From Pandoraea terrae (GTDB lineage Bacteria; Pseudomonadota; Gammaproteobacteria; Burkholderiales; Burkholderiaceae), in NCBI RefSeq assembly GCF_902459695.1, contig NZ_CABPRZ010000004.1, forward strand, positions 248,001 to 312,000: DNA of 64,000 nt, read 5' to 3'. The position numbers and the translations under genes were made by a program. Numbering within the stretch: the first letter of the stretch is position 1; every line of letters begins with the position of its first letter. Below are positions 1 to 11,400 of the stretch, piece by piece. Below the pieces are notes generated by a model. That model saw nothing but the letters and a program-made list of their open reading frames with translations, was not told where the DNA came from and ran no database searches.

Positions 1-1
1 C

Positions 2-1234
2 TTGCGGCAAGCCCGCGAAAACCTCAATGCCGAAGTCGGCTCGGCCCTCTATCCGGCGATCAACGCGCAAGTCGGCGCCACCCGCGAAAAAATCTCAGGG
101 CTGGCGTTCGGCGCGACGAGCGGTAGCACGGAATTCAATCTCTACAACGCCTCGGTCAACGTCTCGTACTCGCTCGACCTGTTCGGCGGCGCCCGGCGTG
201 AGCTGGAGGCCCTGCGCGCGCAAATCGACTATCAACAGTATCAGTGGCAGGCGGCCTATCTCGCGCTGACCGCCAATCTCGTCACTGCCAGCGTCAGGGA
301 AGCCTCGCTGCGCGCGCAGATCGCTGCCACCGAGCAGATTGCCGCCGATCAGGCGCAGCAGCTGGAGCTGCTCACGCGTCAATTCGATTTGGGCGGTGTG
401 AGCCAGACCGCGGTGCTGGCCCAGCGCACCACCTTGGCCCAGACTCGTGCCACCTTGCCGCCGCTACAACAGGCGCTCGACCAGACCCGCCATCAAATCG
501 CCGTGCTGGCCGGCAAACCGCCCAGCGATACGTCATTGCCGCAGTTCCAGTTGTCCGATTTCTCGCTGCCCCAGACGCTGCCGGTCAGCCTGCCGAGCGC
601 ACTGGTGCGGCAACGCCCTGACATCCTGGCGGCCGACGCCTTGCTGCATCAGGCCAGCGCCAAAATCGGCGTAGCCGCGGCGGCAATGTATCCGCAACTG
701 AACCTGACGGCCAGCTACGGCGCCCAGGCGCTGACGCCGGCGGGGCTGTTCCGTTCGGGCAGCACGGTCTGGAGTCTGGGCGCCGCGTTGCTGCAACCGA
801 TCTTTCGAGGCGGCCAGCTGAGCGCGCAGAAACGCGCGGCAGTGGCGGCTTACGATCAGGCGGGGGCGCAGTACCAGCAAACCGTGCTGCTGGCCTTCCA
901 GAACGTGGCTGACAGCCTGCGCGCCCTCGATAACGACGCGCGCGCGCTGGCCGCGCAGGCCGAGGCCGCCGACGCGGCGCGCAATTCGCTGGCCTTGAGC
1001 GAGCAACAATACCGACTCGGTGGCGTGAGCTATCTGGCGCTGCTCGATGCCCAGCGCCAGTACCAGCAGACTGTCGTCGCCCTCGTACAGGCGCAGGCGG
1101 CCCGCTACGCCGATACGGCCGCGTTGTTCCAGGCCACCGGCGGTGGCTGGTGGAATGCGCCGCAACCGCCCGACGTCAAGCCCGCCTTCAAGACCCAGGC
1201 CAAGTCCGCAGCGCCTGCCGGGAGCGAACAATGA
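2..1234 (+). CDS. RND efflux outer-membrane factor (NodT/OprM family), 5' end outside window
   Basis: Outer-membrane channel of a tripartite drug-efflux pump. The visible 410 residues carry the two repeated outer-membrane-efflux-protein halves: long Ala/Gln-rich helical stretches with SLDLFGGARR in the first half and the matching QPIFRGGQLSAQ in the second, and the ALVRQRPDI motif between them, typical of NodT-type lipoproteins. Full family members are about 470-500 residues, so the lipoprotein signal and the first part lie before the window; the codon at position 2 is not the true start. The stop overlaps the start of the next gene (ATGA), so channel, adaptor and permease form one operon. 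Substrates cannot be read from the sequence. Confidence 0.93.
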   Translation: MRQARENLNAEVGSALYPAINAQVGATREKISGLAFGATSGSTEFNLYNASVNVSYSLDLFGGARRELEALRAQIDYQQYQWQAAYLALTANLVTASVREASLRAQIAATEQIAADQAQQLELLTRQFDLGGVSQTAVLAQRTTLAQTRATLPPLQQALDQTRHQIAVLAGKPPSDTSLPQFQLSDFSLPQTLPVSLPSALVRQRPDILAADALLHQASAKIGVAAAAMYPQLNLTASYGAQALTPAGLFRSGSTVWSLGAALLQPIFRGGQLSAQKRAAVAAYDQAGAQYQQTVLLAFQNVADSLRALDNDARALAAQAEAADAARNSLALSEQQYRLGGVSYLALLDAQRQYQQTVVALVQAQAARYADTAALFQATGGGWWNAPQPPDVKPAFKTQAKSAAPAGSEQ

Positions 1235-2382
1235 AGAAACGCATGACGATCATGCTGATCTGCGTCTGCGTACTGCTCGGCGCGCTGATCGGCATCAATC
1301 TGTTCAAGGCGGCGATGATCAAGAAGTTCATGACGGGCAATGCCGCGCCGCCGGCGACGGTGAGCGCGATTCAAATCGCCTTCCAGACCTGGCAGCCGCA
1401 GCTCGCGGCAGTCGGCAGCTTGCGTGCGGTGCGCGGCGTGGATGTCACCACCGAAATCGCCGGGCTGGTACGCGACGTTCGGTTCACCTCCGGCGGCACC
1501 GCGCGCGCCAATCAAGTGCTGGTGCAGCTCAACGCCGACGCGGATCTTGCCCAATTGCGCGTGCTGCAGGCGGCGGCCGAGCAGGCGCAGACCGTCTATA
1601 CGCGCGACAAGGCCCAATACGAGATCAAGGTGATCGCCAAGGCGACGCTCGACGCCGATGCCGCCGACCTCAAGAGCAAGAACGCGCAGGTGGCGCAACA
1701 GGCCGCCATCCTCGACAAGAAGACCATTCGCGCGCCGTTCGCGGGAAAGCTCGGCATCACCACCGTCAATCCCGGCCAATACGTGAATCCGGGCGACGCG
1801 ATCGTGACCTTGCAAACCATCGACCCGATCTACGCCGATTTCTATCTGCCCCAGCAGAACATCGGGCAGCTCGCCGTCGGGCAGGCGGTGACGGCCGAAA
1901 GCAACGCCTATCGCGGCCAGTCTTTCACCGGCAAGATCACGTCGATCAATCCCAAGGTGGATACCGCCACGCGCAACGTGCAGATCGAGGCCCTCATCGA
2001 CAATCATGACGGCAAACTACTGCCGGGCATGTATGCCACGGTGAAGATCGACGTTGATGCGCCCCAGCGCCACCTGACGCTGCCGCAGACCGCCATCACC
2101 TACAACCCCTACGGCGCGACCGTCTTCGTGGTCAAGCCGGCGCCGGCGGCAGCCCCGGGTGCCGCCTCGGGCGCGCGCGCAAAGGCGATGCCGGTCGCCC
2201 AGCAAGTGTTCATCACGGTGGGCCAGACGCGCGGCGACCAGGTGTCGATCGAGAAAGGGCTGACGGCGGGCGATCAAGTGGTGACGAGCGGCCAGCTCAA
2301 GCTCAAGAACGGCACACCGGTGGTGATCAACAATCAGATTCAACCGGCGGATCTGCCAAATCCGTCTCCGCAGGAACAATGA
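1231..2382 (+). CDS. RND efflux membrane fusion protein (periplasmic adaptor)
   Basis: Periplasmic adaptor (HlyD/AcrA type) linking the inner-membrane permease to the outer-membrane channel; 383 residues. The start is ATG 1231, overlapping the upstream stop as ATGA; an in-frame extension upstream lies inside the previous gene and is not needed. Residues 1-25 form a single membrane anchor after KKR. Then come the barrel-sandwich/lipoyl half-motif around GLVRDVRFTSGG, a helical hairpin, the second half-motif IRAPFAGKLGITTVNPGQYV, a beta-barrel (VDTATRNVQIEALIDN) and a C-terminal membrane-proximal domain. Ten bases separate it from the permease gene. Confidence 0.95.
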   Translation: MKKRMTIMLICVCVLLGALIGINLFKAAMIKKFMTGNAAPPATVSAIQIAFQTWQPQLAAVGSLRAVRGVDVTTEIAGLVRDVRFTSGGTARANQVLVQLNADADLAQLRVLQAAAEQAQTVYTRDKAQYEIKVIAKATLDADAADLKSKNAQVAQQAAILDKKTIRAPFAGKLGITTVNPGQYVNPGDAIVTLQTIDPIYADFYLPQQNIGQLAVGQAVTAESNAYRGQSFTGKITSINPKVDTATRNVQIEALIDNHDGKLLPGMYATVKIDVDAPQRHLTLPQTAITYNPYGATVFVVKPAPAAAPGAASGARAKAMPVAQQVFITVGQTRGDQVSIEKGLTAGDQVVTSGQLKLKNGTPVVINNQIQPADLPNPSPQEQ

Positions 2383-2392
2383 GCGGCCCGCG

Positions 2393-5300
2393 ATGAACTT
2401 CACGGACATCTTCATCAAGCGGCCGGTGCTGGCCACGGTGGTCAGCCTGCTGATCCTCGTGCTCGGCCTGCGTTCGCTGACCAGCCTGACGGTCCGTCAG
2501 TTTCCGCACACCGAGAACGCGGTGGTGACGATTGCCACCGCTTACTACGGCGCCGATGCCGCGACAATCGCAGGGTTCATTACCCAGCCGCTGGAAGCCG
2601 CGATTGCCCAGGCACAAGGCATCGACTATCTCTCATCGAGCAGCACCAGCGGCGTGTCGACCATCACCGCGACACTGCTGCTGAACTACGATGCCAACCG
2701 GGCGCTCACCGAAATCACCACGCAGATCAATTCGGTGCGCAACCAGCTGCCGCCGCAGGCACAGCAGCCGGTCATCAAGGTTCAGGTGGGCGAGACCACC
2801 GACACCATGTACATGGGCTTTTACAGCGATGTGCTGCCCGGCAACAGCGTGACGGATTACCTGTTGCGCGTGGTCAAACCCAAACTCGATTCCGTCGAAG
2901 GGGTACAGACCGCCGAAATCCTCGGCGGGCGCCAATTCGCGTTGCGCGCGTGGCTCGATCCGCAACGGCTGGCCGCGCACGGCGTGACCGCCGCCGACGT
3001 CTATAACGCCCTCGGCAACAACAACTACCTCGCGGCCCTTGGCACGACCAAGGGACAGGCGGTGAGTGTCGACATTACCGCCAACACCGACCTGCACAGC
3101 GTCGACGAATTCAAGCAACTGGTGGTCAAGTCGAAGGGGGGCTCGCTGGTGCGCCTGCAAGATGTCGCCAACGTGGTGCTGGGTGCCGATACCTACGATT
3201 TCACGGTGGCGTTCAGCGGCAATCGCTCGGTCTTCATCGGCATCAAGTCGGCGCCGAATGCCAACGTGCTCGACGTGGCCAAGCGCGTGCGCGACGTATT
3301 CCCCTCGGTGCAGTCGCAATTGCCGACCGGGCTGACCGGCATGATCGTGTACGACGCCACCGCGTTCGTGAACACGTCGATCAAAGAGGTGATCAAGACG
3401 TTGGTCGAGGCGTTGTTGATCGTGACGGTGGTGATCTTCCTGTTTCTCGGCAGCGCACGCGCGGTGATCATCCCCGTGATCGCCATGCCGCTGTCGCTGA
3501 TCGGCACGTTCTTCGTGATGCTGTTGCTCGGCTATTCGATCAATCTGCTGACCTTGCTGGCGCTGGTGCTCGCGATCGGGCTGGTGGTCGACGACGCCAT
3601 CATCGTCGTGGAGAACGTCGACCGGCATATGAAGGAAGAGGGAAAGCCTCCGCTCGAAGCGTCGTTGATGGCCGCACGCGAGCTGGGCGGCCCGATTCTG
3701 GCGATGACGGTCGTGCTGGTCGCGGTGTACGTGCCCATCGGTTTTCAGGGCGGGCTGACGGGCGCATTGTTCACCGAGTTCGCATTTACGCTGGCCGGCG
3801 CGGTGGCAGTCTCCGGCGTGGTTGCGCTGACGTTATCGCCGATGATGTGCTCGCAATTCTTCCGCGCGGAACAGGAGTCGGGGCGCTTCGTGCAGTTCAT
3901 CGACCGTCAGTTCGACCGCGTGCACCACGGCTACCAGCGCTTGCTCCATAGCCTGCTCGACACGTGGATGGTGCTGGTGGTGATGGGCGCGCTTCTGCTG
4001 GCCGGCACGGTGTATCTGTTCATGACGTCGAAATCCGAACTGGCGCCGCAGGAGGATCAGGGCATTGTGCTGGCGCACCTGCAAGGGCCGCCGAACGCGA
4101 CGATCCAGCAGATGCAGACGTATGCGGAGCAGGTGTTCGCGCTGTCGAAGGGTTTGCCGGAATATGAGCAGATGTTTCAGTTGACCGGCGTGCCGACGAT
4201 CAATCAGGGTATCGGCGGCGTATTGCTCAAGCAGTGGGATCAACGCAGCCGTAGCGCGCTGCAACTGCAGCAGGTGCTGCAGCAGCGATGGAACACCATC
4301 GCCGGGGCCCAGGTGGCCGCGTTCCAGTTTCCGTCGCTGCCCGGTTCGCAAGGGCTGCCGGTGCAGTTCGTGATCAATACCACGGAGCCGTTTCAGAACC
4401 TGAACGAGGTGTCGCAAGCGATCTTGGCCAAGGCGCGCGACAGCGGCATGTTCTTCTTTGTGGACTCCGACCTCAAGCTGGACAAGCCGCAGAGCACGTT
4501 GATCGTCGATCGTGACAAGGTGGCTTCGCTCGGCCTGAACCAGTCGAACGTGGGCAGCACGCTCAGCGCCGCGCTCGGGGGCGGCTATGTCAACTACTTC
4601 TCGATCGCCGGGCGATCTTACAAAGTGATTCCGCAGGTGTTGCAGGTCGACCGTTTGAATCCATCGCAAATTCTCGACTACTACTTGAACACGCCGGATG
4701 GCCGTGTGATCCCGGCGTCGACGGTGGCGCATCTCGAATCCAGTGTGGTGCCGGAATCGATCAACCACTTCCAGCAACTCAATTCCGCCACGATTTCGGG
4801 CGTGCCGGTGCCTGGAGCATCTGCTGGCGAGGTGTTGAGCGCATTGCGCGAAATGACCCATCAAATCGCGCCGACGGGATATTCAATCGATTACTCGGGG
4901 CAGTCACGGCAGTTCGCGAAAGAGTCTGGCGGGTTCGTCATCACGTTGATGTTTGCGACCATCATTGTGTTTCTGGTATTGGCGGCGCAGTTCGAGAGCT
5001 TTCGCGATCCGGTGGTGATTCTGGTGTCGGTGCCGATGGCGCTGTTCGGCGCGCTGATATTTATCAACCTCGGACTTTCCACGCTCAACATTTATACCCA
5101 GGTCGGTCTGGTGACGCTGATGGGGCTGGTCAGCAAGCACGGGATTCTCATCGTGCAGTTTGCCAATCAACTGCAGCTTGCCGGGCAGAACAAGCGCGAG
5201 GCGCTGGAACATGCGGCTGCCGTGCGGTTGCGGCCGATCCTGATGACCACGGCGGCGATGGTGCTCGGCGTCGCGCCGCTGGTGTTCGCCTCCGGCGCCG

Positions 5301-5434
5301 GCGCTGCGGGGCGGCACGCGATGGGATTGGTCATCTTCACCGGGCTCTCGATCGGTACGCTGTTCACGTTGTTCGTGGTGCCCGCGATGTATATGTTCCT
5401 GGCAGCGGATCATCATCGGGATGCAACGCGGTAA
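2393..5434 (+). CDS. RND multidrug efflux permease, HAE1 family
   Basis: Proton-driven inner-membrane pump of 1013 residues, close to the family norm of about 1030. It has the N-terminal FIKRPVLATVVSL membrane segment, two large periplasmic loops and two sets of transmembrane helices. The proton-relay motif GLVVDDAIIVVENV has adjacent aspartates at residues 400-401, the counterpart of AcrB Asp407/408. The second half ends with FRDPVVILVSVPMA and GLVSKHGILIVQFANQ. It starts ten bases after the adaptor gene and ends 38 bases before the convergent uvrA-like gene. No local regulator is visible, so control probably lies upstream of the window. Confidence 0.96.
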   Translation: MNFTDIFIKRPVLATVVSLLILVLGLRSLTSLTVRQFPHTENAVVTIATAYYGADAATIAGFITQPLEAAIAQAQGIDYLSSSSTSGVSTITATLLLNYDANRALTEITTQINSVRNQLPPQAQQPVIKVQVGETTDTMYMGFYSDVLPGNSVTDYLLRVVKPKLDSVEGVQTAEILGGRQFALRAWLDPQRLAAHGVTAADVYNALGNNNYLAALGTTKGQAVSVDITANTDLHSVDEFKQLVVKSKGGSLVRLQDVANVVLGADTYDFTVAFSGNRSVFIGIKSAPNANVLDVAKRVRDVFPSVQSQLPTGLTGMIVYDATAFVNTSIKEVIKTLVEALLIVTVVIFLFLGSARAVIIPVIAMPLSLIGTFFVMLLLGYSINLLTLLALVLAIGLVVDDAIIVVENVDRHMKEEGKPPLEASLMAARELGGPILAMTVVLVAVYVPIGFQGGLTGALFTEFAFTLAGAVAVSGVVALTLSPMMCSQFFRAEQESGRFVQFIDRQFDRVHHGYQRLLHSLLDTWMVLVVMGALLLAGTVYLFMTSKSELAPQEDQGIVLAHLQGPPNATIQQMQTYAEQVFALSKGLPEYEQMFQLTGVPTINQGIGGVLLKQWDQRSRSALQLQQVLQQRWNTIAGAQVAAFQFPSLPGSQGLPVQFVINTTEPFQNLNEVSQAILAKARDSGMFFFVDSDLKLDKPQSTLIVDRDKVASLGLNQSNVGSTLSAALGGGYVNYFSIAGRSYKVIPQVLQVDRLNPSQILDYYLNTPDGRVIPASTVAHLESSVVPESINHFQQLNSATISGVPVPGASAGEVLSALREMTHQIAPTGYSIDYSGQSRQFAKESGGFVITLMFATIIVFLVLAAQFESFRDPVVILVSVPMALFGALIFINLGLSTLNIYTQVGLVTLMGLVSKHGILIVQFANQLQLAGQNKREALEHAAAVRLRPILMTTAAMVLGVAPLVFASGAGAAGRHAMGLVIFTGLSIGTLFTLFVVPAMYMFLAADHHRDATR

Positions 5435-5472
5435 ATCTATGTGGCGCAATGCAAACGCCACATGCCTCGCCG

Positions 5473-8400
5473 CTATTTCACAAGCACCGGCTTCAACGCC
5501 ATGCCCGTGTGACTGGCTGGCATGGTGATCAGCGTCTCAGGCGATGTTGCCGCGACAATCGTGCCCCCGCCCTTGCCGCCTTCCGGCCCAAGATCGACGA
5601 CCCAATCCGCTTCGGCGATCACGTCGAGGTTGTGCTCGATCACGATGACCGTGTGCCCGCCGTCCACCAAACGATGCAACACGCGAATCAGCTTGGCGAC
5701 GTCCGCCATGTGCAGACCGACCGTCGGCTCGTCGAGCACATAGAGCGTATGCGGCACCTTCTGGCCACGGCGCGTAATGTCGTCGCGCACCTTGGTCAGC
5801 TCCGTCACCAGCTTGATACGCTGTGCCTCGCCACCGGACAGCGTCGGTGACGGTTGGCCCAGCGTCAGATAGCCCAGTCCGACGTCCTTCATCAGTTGCA
5901 GCGGATGCGCGATGCTCGGCATCGTCCCGAAGAACTCGACCGCTTCGTCGACTTCCATCGTCAGCACGTCGCCAATGCTCTTGCCGCGCCATGTCACCGC
6001 CAATGTCTCGGCGTTGAAGCGCTGGCCATGGCAGACGTCGCACAACACTTTGACGTCCGCCAGGAAGCTCATGCCGATGGTGCGTACGCCTTGGCCCTCG
6101 CACGCGGGGCAGCGGCCTTCGCCGGTATTGAACGAGAAGCGCGATGCCGAGTAGCCGCGTGCACGGGCTTCGAGCGTGTCCGCGAACAACCGGCGGATTG
6201 TGTCCCAGAAACCGATATACGTCGCCGGGCACGAACGCGGCGTCTTGCCGATCGGCGTTTGATCAACTTCAAGCACGCGATCGATGACTTCCCAGCCGGA
6301 GACAGATTCGCAGCCTTGCCACGCATGTATGACGGGATTGCGTGGCGCCTGCTCGGTGGCGCTGCTGCCGCGCGGCTTGCCGTCGGCTTTGACGACATGG
6401 CGCACGGTGCCCTTGCGCGCGCGACGCTCTGCCGGAGACGACAGCGTGGAGCGGCCGACCGCGTCGAGCAAATTCGTCATCAGCACGTCGCGGGCCAGCG
6501 TCGACTTGCCGGAGCCACTGACGCCAGTGATGGCCGTCAGCCGCGACAGCGGCATCGAGGCGGTCACGCGCTGCAGGTTATGTAGCGTCGCGCCGTGCAC
6601 CGTCAGCCATTCGGCCGGCATGGCTTGCGCAGATGCACCGTTCGCACCGTCCGTAGCTTTCGCGCGCTTCGCACCGCTCGACGCTTTCTTGGCACCAGTG
6701 CCGTTGACCTCATGACCGTCCGGCGCGACAACTTCACGCCTTGGCTGGAGCGGATGTTGAAGCGGGTTCGCCAGGAACTGGCCGGTCAGCGATTCGGGGT
6801 GTGCGGCCAGATCGCCCACTACGCCTTGCGCCACCAGCGTACCCCCTCGCTTGCCGGCCCCGGGGCCGATATCGATGATGTGATCGGCGCGACGGATCGT
6901 ATCCTCGTCGTGCTCGACCACCACCAGCGTATTGCCTTGATCGCCAAGCTTGCGCAACGCACCGAGCAAAATCCCGTTGTCGCGCGGATGCAGACCGATC
7001 GTCGGCTCATCGAGCACGTAGCACACGCCCTGCAAGTTGCTGCCGAGTTGCGCGGCCAAACGGATGCGCTGTGCTTCACCACCGGACAAGCTCGGCGCGG
7101 AACGCTCGAGCGTGAGATAACCGAGCCCCACTTCCTCCAGGAATTCCAGGCGGCCACGGATTTCGCTGATCAGGTCGCGCGCAATCTCGGCATCGCGGCC
7201 GGTGAGTTGCAAACCTTCGATCCATTGGCGGACATCGCCAACGGTCCATCGCGCGACGCCGGCGATGGAATTGTCATCGAACGTGACAGCGCGCGCGACG
7301 GGATTAAGCCGTGCGCCATCGCAATCGGGACACGGTTGGTCGCCGACGCCCTCCGGTTCCTGCTCATCGGATGGAATCGTATGTTCTCGGCCACGGTTGT
7401 CTTGCGTGAGCACCGTGTCGTCGTAGGCTTCACGCTGCTCTCTCGTCAACGCCAAGCCTGTGCCAACGCACGTCGTGCACCAGCCGTGTTTGCTGTTGAA
7501 TGAGAACATGCGCGGATCGAGATCGGGGTAGCTCGTGCCGCACACCGGGCACGCGCGCTTGACCGAAAACACCTCGATCTTGCCCACGCCGTGACCCGGT
7601 TGCTCGTTATCCATCGCTTCGCCGAGACCGTCGAGCGGTGCAAGCAAGTGCATCACGCCCTTGCCGTGTTCGAGTGCGGCGGCGAGCAATGCACGCAGTT
7701 CGGCTTCATTATCTGGCGAGACGACGATATCGCCCACCGGTAATTCGATCGTGTGCTCGCGGAAGCGGTCGAGCTTCGGCCATGGATCGACCGGCAGGAA
7801 TACGCCATCGACGCGCAGATGCGTATGACCGCGCGCTTTTGCCCACTTGGCGAGATCGGTGTAAATCCCCTTACGGCCCACGACCAGCGGCGCCAGCAAA
7901 CCGACGTGCTGTCCCTTGTGGTCCCGCAGCAATTGCGCGGCGATCGAGTCCGCGCTTTGCGACGTCACCGGTGCGCCGTCGTGAATGCAGTGCTGAATAC
8001 CGAGCTTCACATACAGCAATCGCAGGAAATGCCAAATCTCGGTGGTGGTCGCGACTGTACTTTTACGGCCGCCGCGCGAGAGTCGTTGTTCGATAGCCAC
8101 TGTCGGCGGAATACCGTACACGGCATCCACTTCCGGGCGCCCCGCCGGCTGCACGATCGAGCGCGCATAGGCGTTGAGCGATTCCAGATAGCGACGCTGA
8201 CCTTCGTTAAACAGAATGTCGAACGCGAGCGTCGATTTGCCGGACCCGGAGACACCGGTAATCACGCTGAACTTGCCGCGCGGAATATCGACATCGAGCG
8301 ACTTGAGATTGTGCTCGCGTGCATTGACGATACGAATCGAGTTGTCGCCTTGCTGCGCGCGCCGTGCGCGGGCAGCCTGCAACGCCTTTTGCAACGGCAC

Positions 8401-11400
8401 GCCGTGATCCGCTTCCCTGACCTGCGTGATCGGCCCACCAAACGTGCCCTCATACTCGGCCAACGCTTGTCCGGTAAACGATCCCGGGCAGGCGATCACT
8501 TGCTCGATGGTGCCTGCGCACAGCACTTCACCGCCACCCTCGCCGCCTTCCGGGCCGAGATCGATCAGCCAATCCGCCGCACGGATGACATCCAGATTGT
8601 GTTCGATGACGAGCAACGAATTCCCGCGGTCCAGCAGCTTGCCGAACGCACGCATCAGCTTCGCGATGTCGTCGAAGTGCAAGCCGGTCGTCGGCTCATC
8701 GAAGATGAACAAGCGGCCGCGTTGCGCCACCGGCTGCTTGCTGGCGGACGCACTCTGCGCCGTCTCCGCAAGATGTCCGGCCAGTTTCAAACGCTGCGCC
8801 TCGCCGCCGGACAATGTCGGCACCGGCTGACCCAGCTTCACATACTCAAGCCCGACATCGACAATCGGCTGCAGCGTACGCACCACTTCGCGATCCTTCG
8901 CGAACAACGCGACCGCTTCGGTCACGGTCAGCTCCAGCACATCCGCCACGCTCAATTCGCGCAGCGGTTCGCCGGGCATGGCGCGACTGATCTTCACATC
9001 GAGGATTTCGGCGCGGTACCGGCGGCCGTCGCAATCCGGGCAACGCAGATAGACGTCGCTCAGGAACTGCATCTCGACATGCTCGAAACCGGAGCCGCCG
9101 CAAGTCGGGCAGCGCCCATTGCCGGCGTTGAAGCTGAACATGCTCGCGTTGTAGTCGCGTTGCTGTGCGAGTGGCGCCTGCGCGAACAGCTTGCGGATCT
9201 CGTCGAACGCGCCAACGTAACTTGACGGGTTCGAGCGCGCCGTCTTGCCGATTGGCGACTGGTCGACGAACACGACGGCGCTCAATTGCTCTGCGCCGCT
9301 CAGGCTGTCATGCGCGCCGGGCGCTTCGGTCGGATTCCCGAAATGACGCGCGAGCGCCGGATGCAAGACATCCTGCACCAGCGTTGATTTACCGGAGCCC
9401 GATACACCCGTCACGCTGACCAGACGTTGCAGCGGGAATTCAACGGTAACGTTCTGCAGATTATGCTCGCGCACGCCTTCCAGCACGAGGCGCGGCGTCT
9501 GCGCATCAACCGGACGGCGCCGCCAGGTCGCGATACCCGCGACATGCTTGCGGCCGCCGAGGTAGCTGCCGGTCAACGTATCGGCGCTGCGTACTTCGTC
9601 GGGGGTACCGTCGAACACAATCTGCCCGCCGCGTTCCCCGGGGCCTGGGCCCATGTCGATCAGTCGATCGGCGGCGAGCATGACTGCGGGATCGTGCTCC
9701 ACGACCACCAGCGTATTGCCGGCGTCGCGCAGCCTGTGCATCGCCGCAACGATGCGGTTCATGTCGCGCGGATGCAGGCCGATGCTCGGCTCGTCGAGCA
9801 CGAACAGGGTGTTCACGAGCGAAGTGCCCAGCGCGGTCGTCAGGTTGATCCGCTGCACTTCGCCGCCGGACAGCGTGCGGCTTTGGCGATCGAGCGTGAG
9901 GTAACCGAGTCCTACATCGCACAGATACTTGAGCCGCGTGCGTACTTCGTCCTGCAACAGCTTGAGCGCATCGTCGAGCAGGCTGCTTGGGAACGTCAGC
10001 TCATCGAAGAAGCGGCGGATGCGCGTGATCGGCATCAGCATCAGGTCGTGCACGGTAAGACCGGGCAACGCCTCCAATTGCTCGCGCGTCCAATCGACAC
10101 CGCGCGGCATGAAGCGCTGTTCCGGCGGCAGCACCGCATCGGCGCCTTCCTTCGTGCCGAGACGCCACAGCAGGCCTTCCGTCTTGAGACGAGCGCCGCC
10201 GCAGGCGTCGCACGGCGTATAGCTGCGGTATTTCGACAGCAGCACGCGGATGTGCATCTTGTACGCCTTCGTCTCCAGGTAGCCGAAGAACCGGCGGATG
10301 CCGTACCACTGCTTGGTCCATTCGCCGCCCCAATCGGGCGTGCCTTCGATGACCCATTCGCGCTGCGCCGGCGTCAACTTCGACCACGGCGTATCGCGCG
10401 GGATGCCGGCCTTGCCCGCGTATTCGAGCAGGTCATCCTGAATCTCTTTCCATGCGGGCGTCTGGATCGTCTTGATCGCGCCGCCGCGCAGCGTCTTGCG
10501 TTCGTCCGGGATCACCAGACCGAGATCGACGCCGATCACGCGGCCGAAACCGCGGCACGTTTCACACGCGCCATACGCCGAGTTGAACGAGAACAGCGCC
10601 GGCTGCGGCTCGGCGTAATGCAGATCGCTGTCGGGGCAATGCAGGTCCTGCGAGAAGCGCCAGATGTCCGGCTCGCCTTCTTCCGCCAGGACGTAAACGT
10701 TCACGCGCCCGCGCCCGCGCTTGAGCGACGACTCGATCGCCTCCATCGCACGCGCCTTTTCGGTGCCTTGCAGACGGAACCGGTCGGCAACGACATCGAG
10801 CACCTTGCGCGTGCCGGTTTCCGAAGGGAGTTCGCGTTCGGCTTGTACGCGTGTGTAACCGCTGGCGGACAGCCATTGCTGCACTTCGTCCGGCGTGACG
10901 GTGCCGGGAAGCTCTACCGGGAAGGTGACGACGAGCCGCGGATCTCCGGCGGCGGCGGACCGGTCCATCAGTTCCGCATAGATCGTCTCCGGCGTGTCGT
11001 GACGCACCGGAAGCGCGGTCTTGCGGTCGAACAACGCGGCGGCGCGCGCGTACAGCAGCTTCAGATGGTCGTTCAGTTCCGTCATCGTGCCGACGGTCGA
11101 ACGCGAGCTGCGCACCGGGTTGGTCTGATCAATGGCAATCGCCGGGGGCACACCCTCGACATGATCGACCTGCGGACGGTCCATGCGGTCGAGGAACTGC
11201 CGGGCGTAGGCGCTGAATGTCTCGACATAACGCCGCTGGCCCTCCGCGAACAGCGTATCGAACACCAGGCTGGATTTTCCTGAGCCGGACGGGCCGGTCA
11301 CGACCGTCATTTCACCGGTTTGCAGGTCGAGGTCGAGATTCTTGAGATTGTGCTGACGCGCGCCGCGAATGCGGATGGCGTTGTTGGGATGGGACGAGTT

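Noticed and set aside
533-1231. Long minus-strand reading frame opposite the outer-membrane factor gene
   Set aside because: Arg/Gly/Leu-rich shadow of a GC-rich coding region, with no ribosome site or domain.
9427-11283. 618-codon plus-strand reading frame opposite uvrA
   Set aside because: Composition is Arg/His/Ala-rich antisense of the UvrA frame; the UvrA motifs on the other strand are complete.
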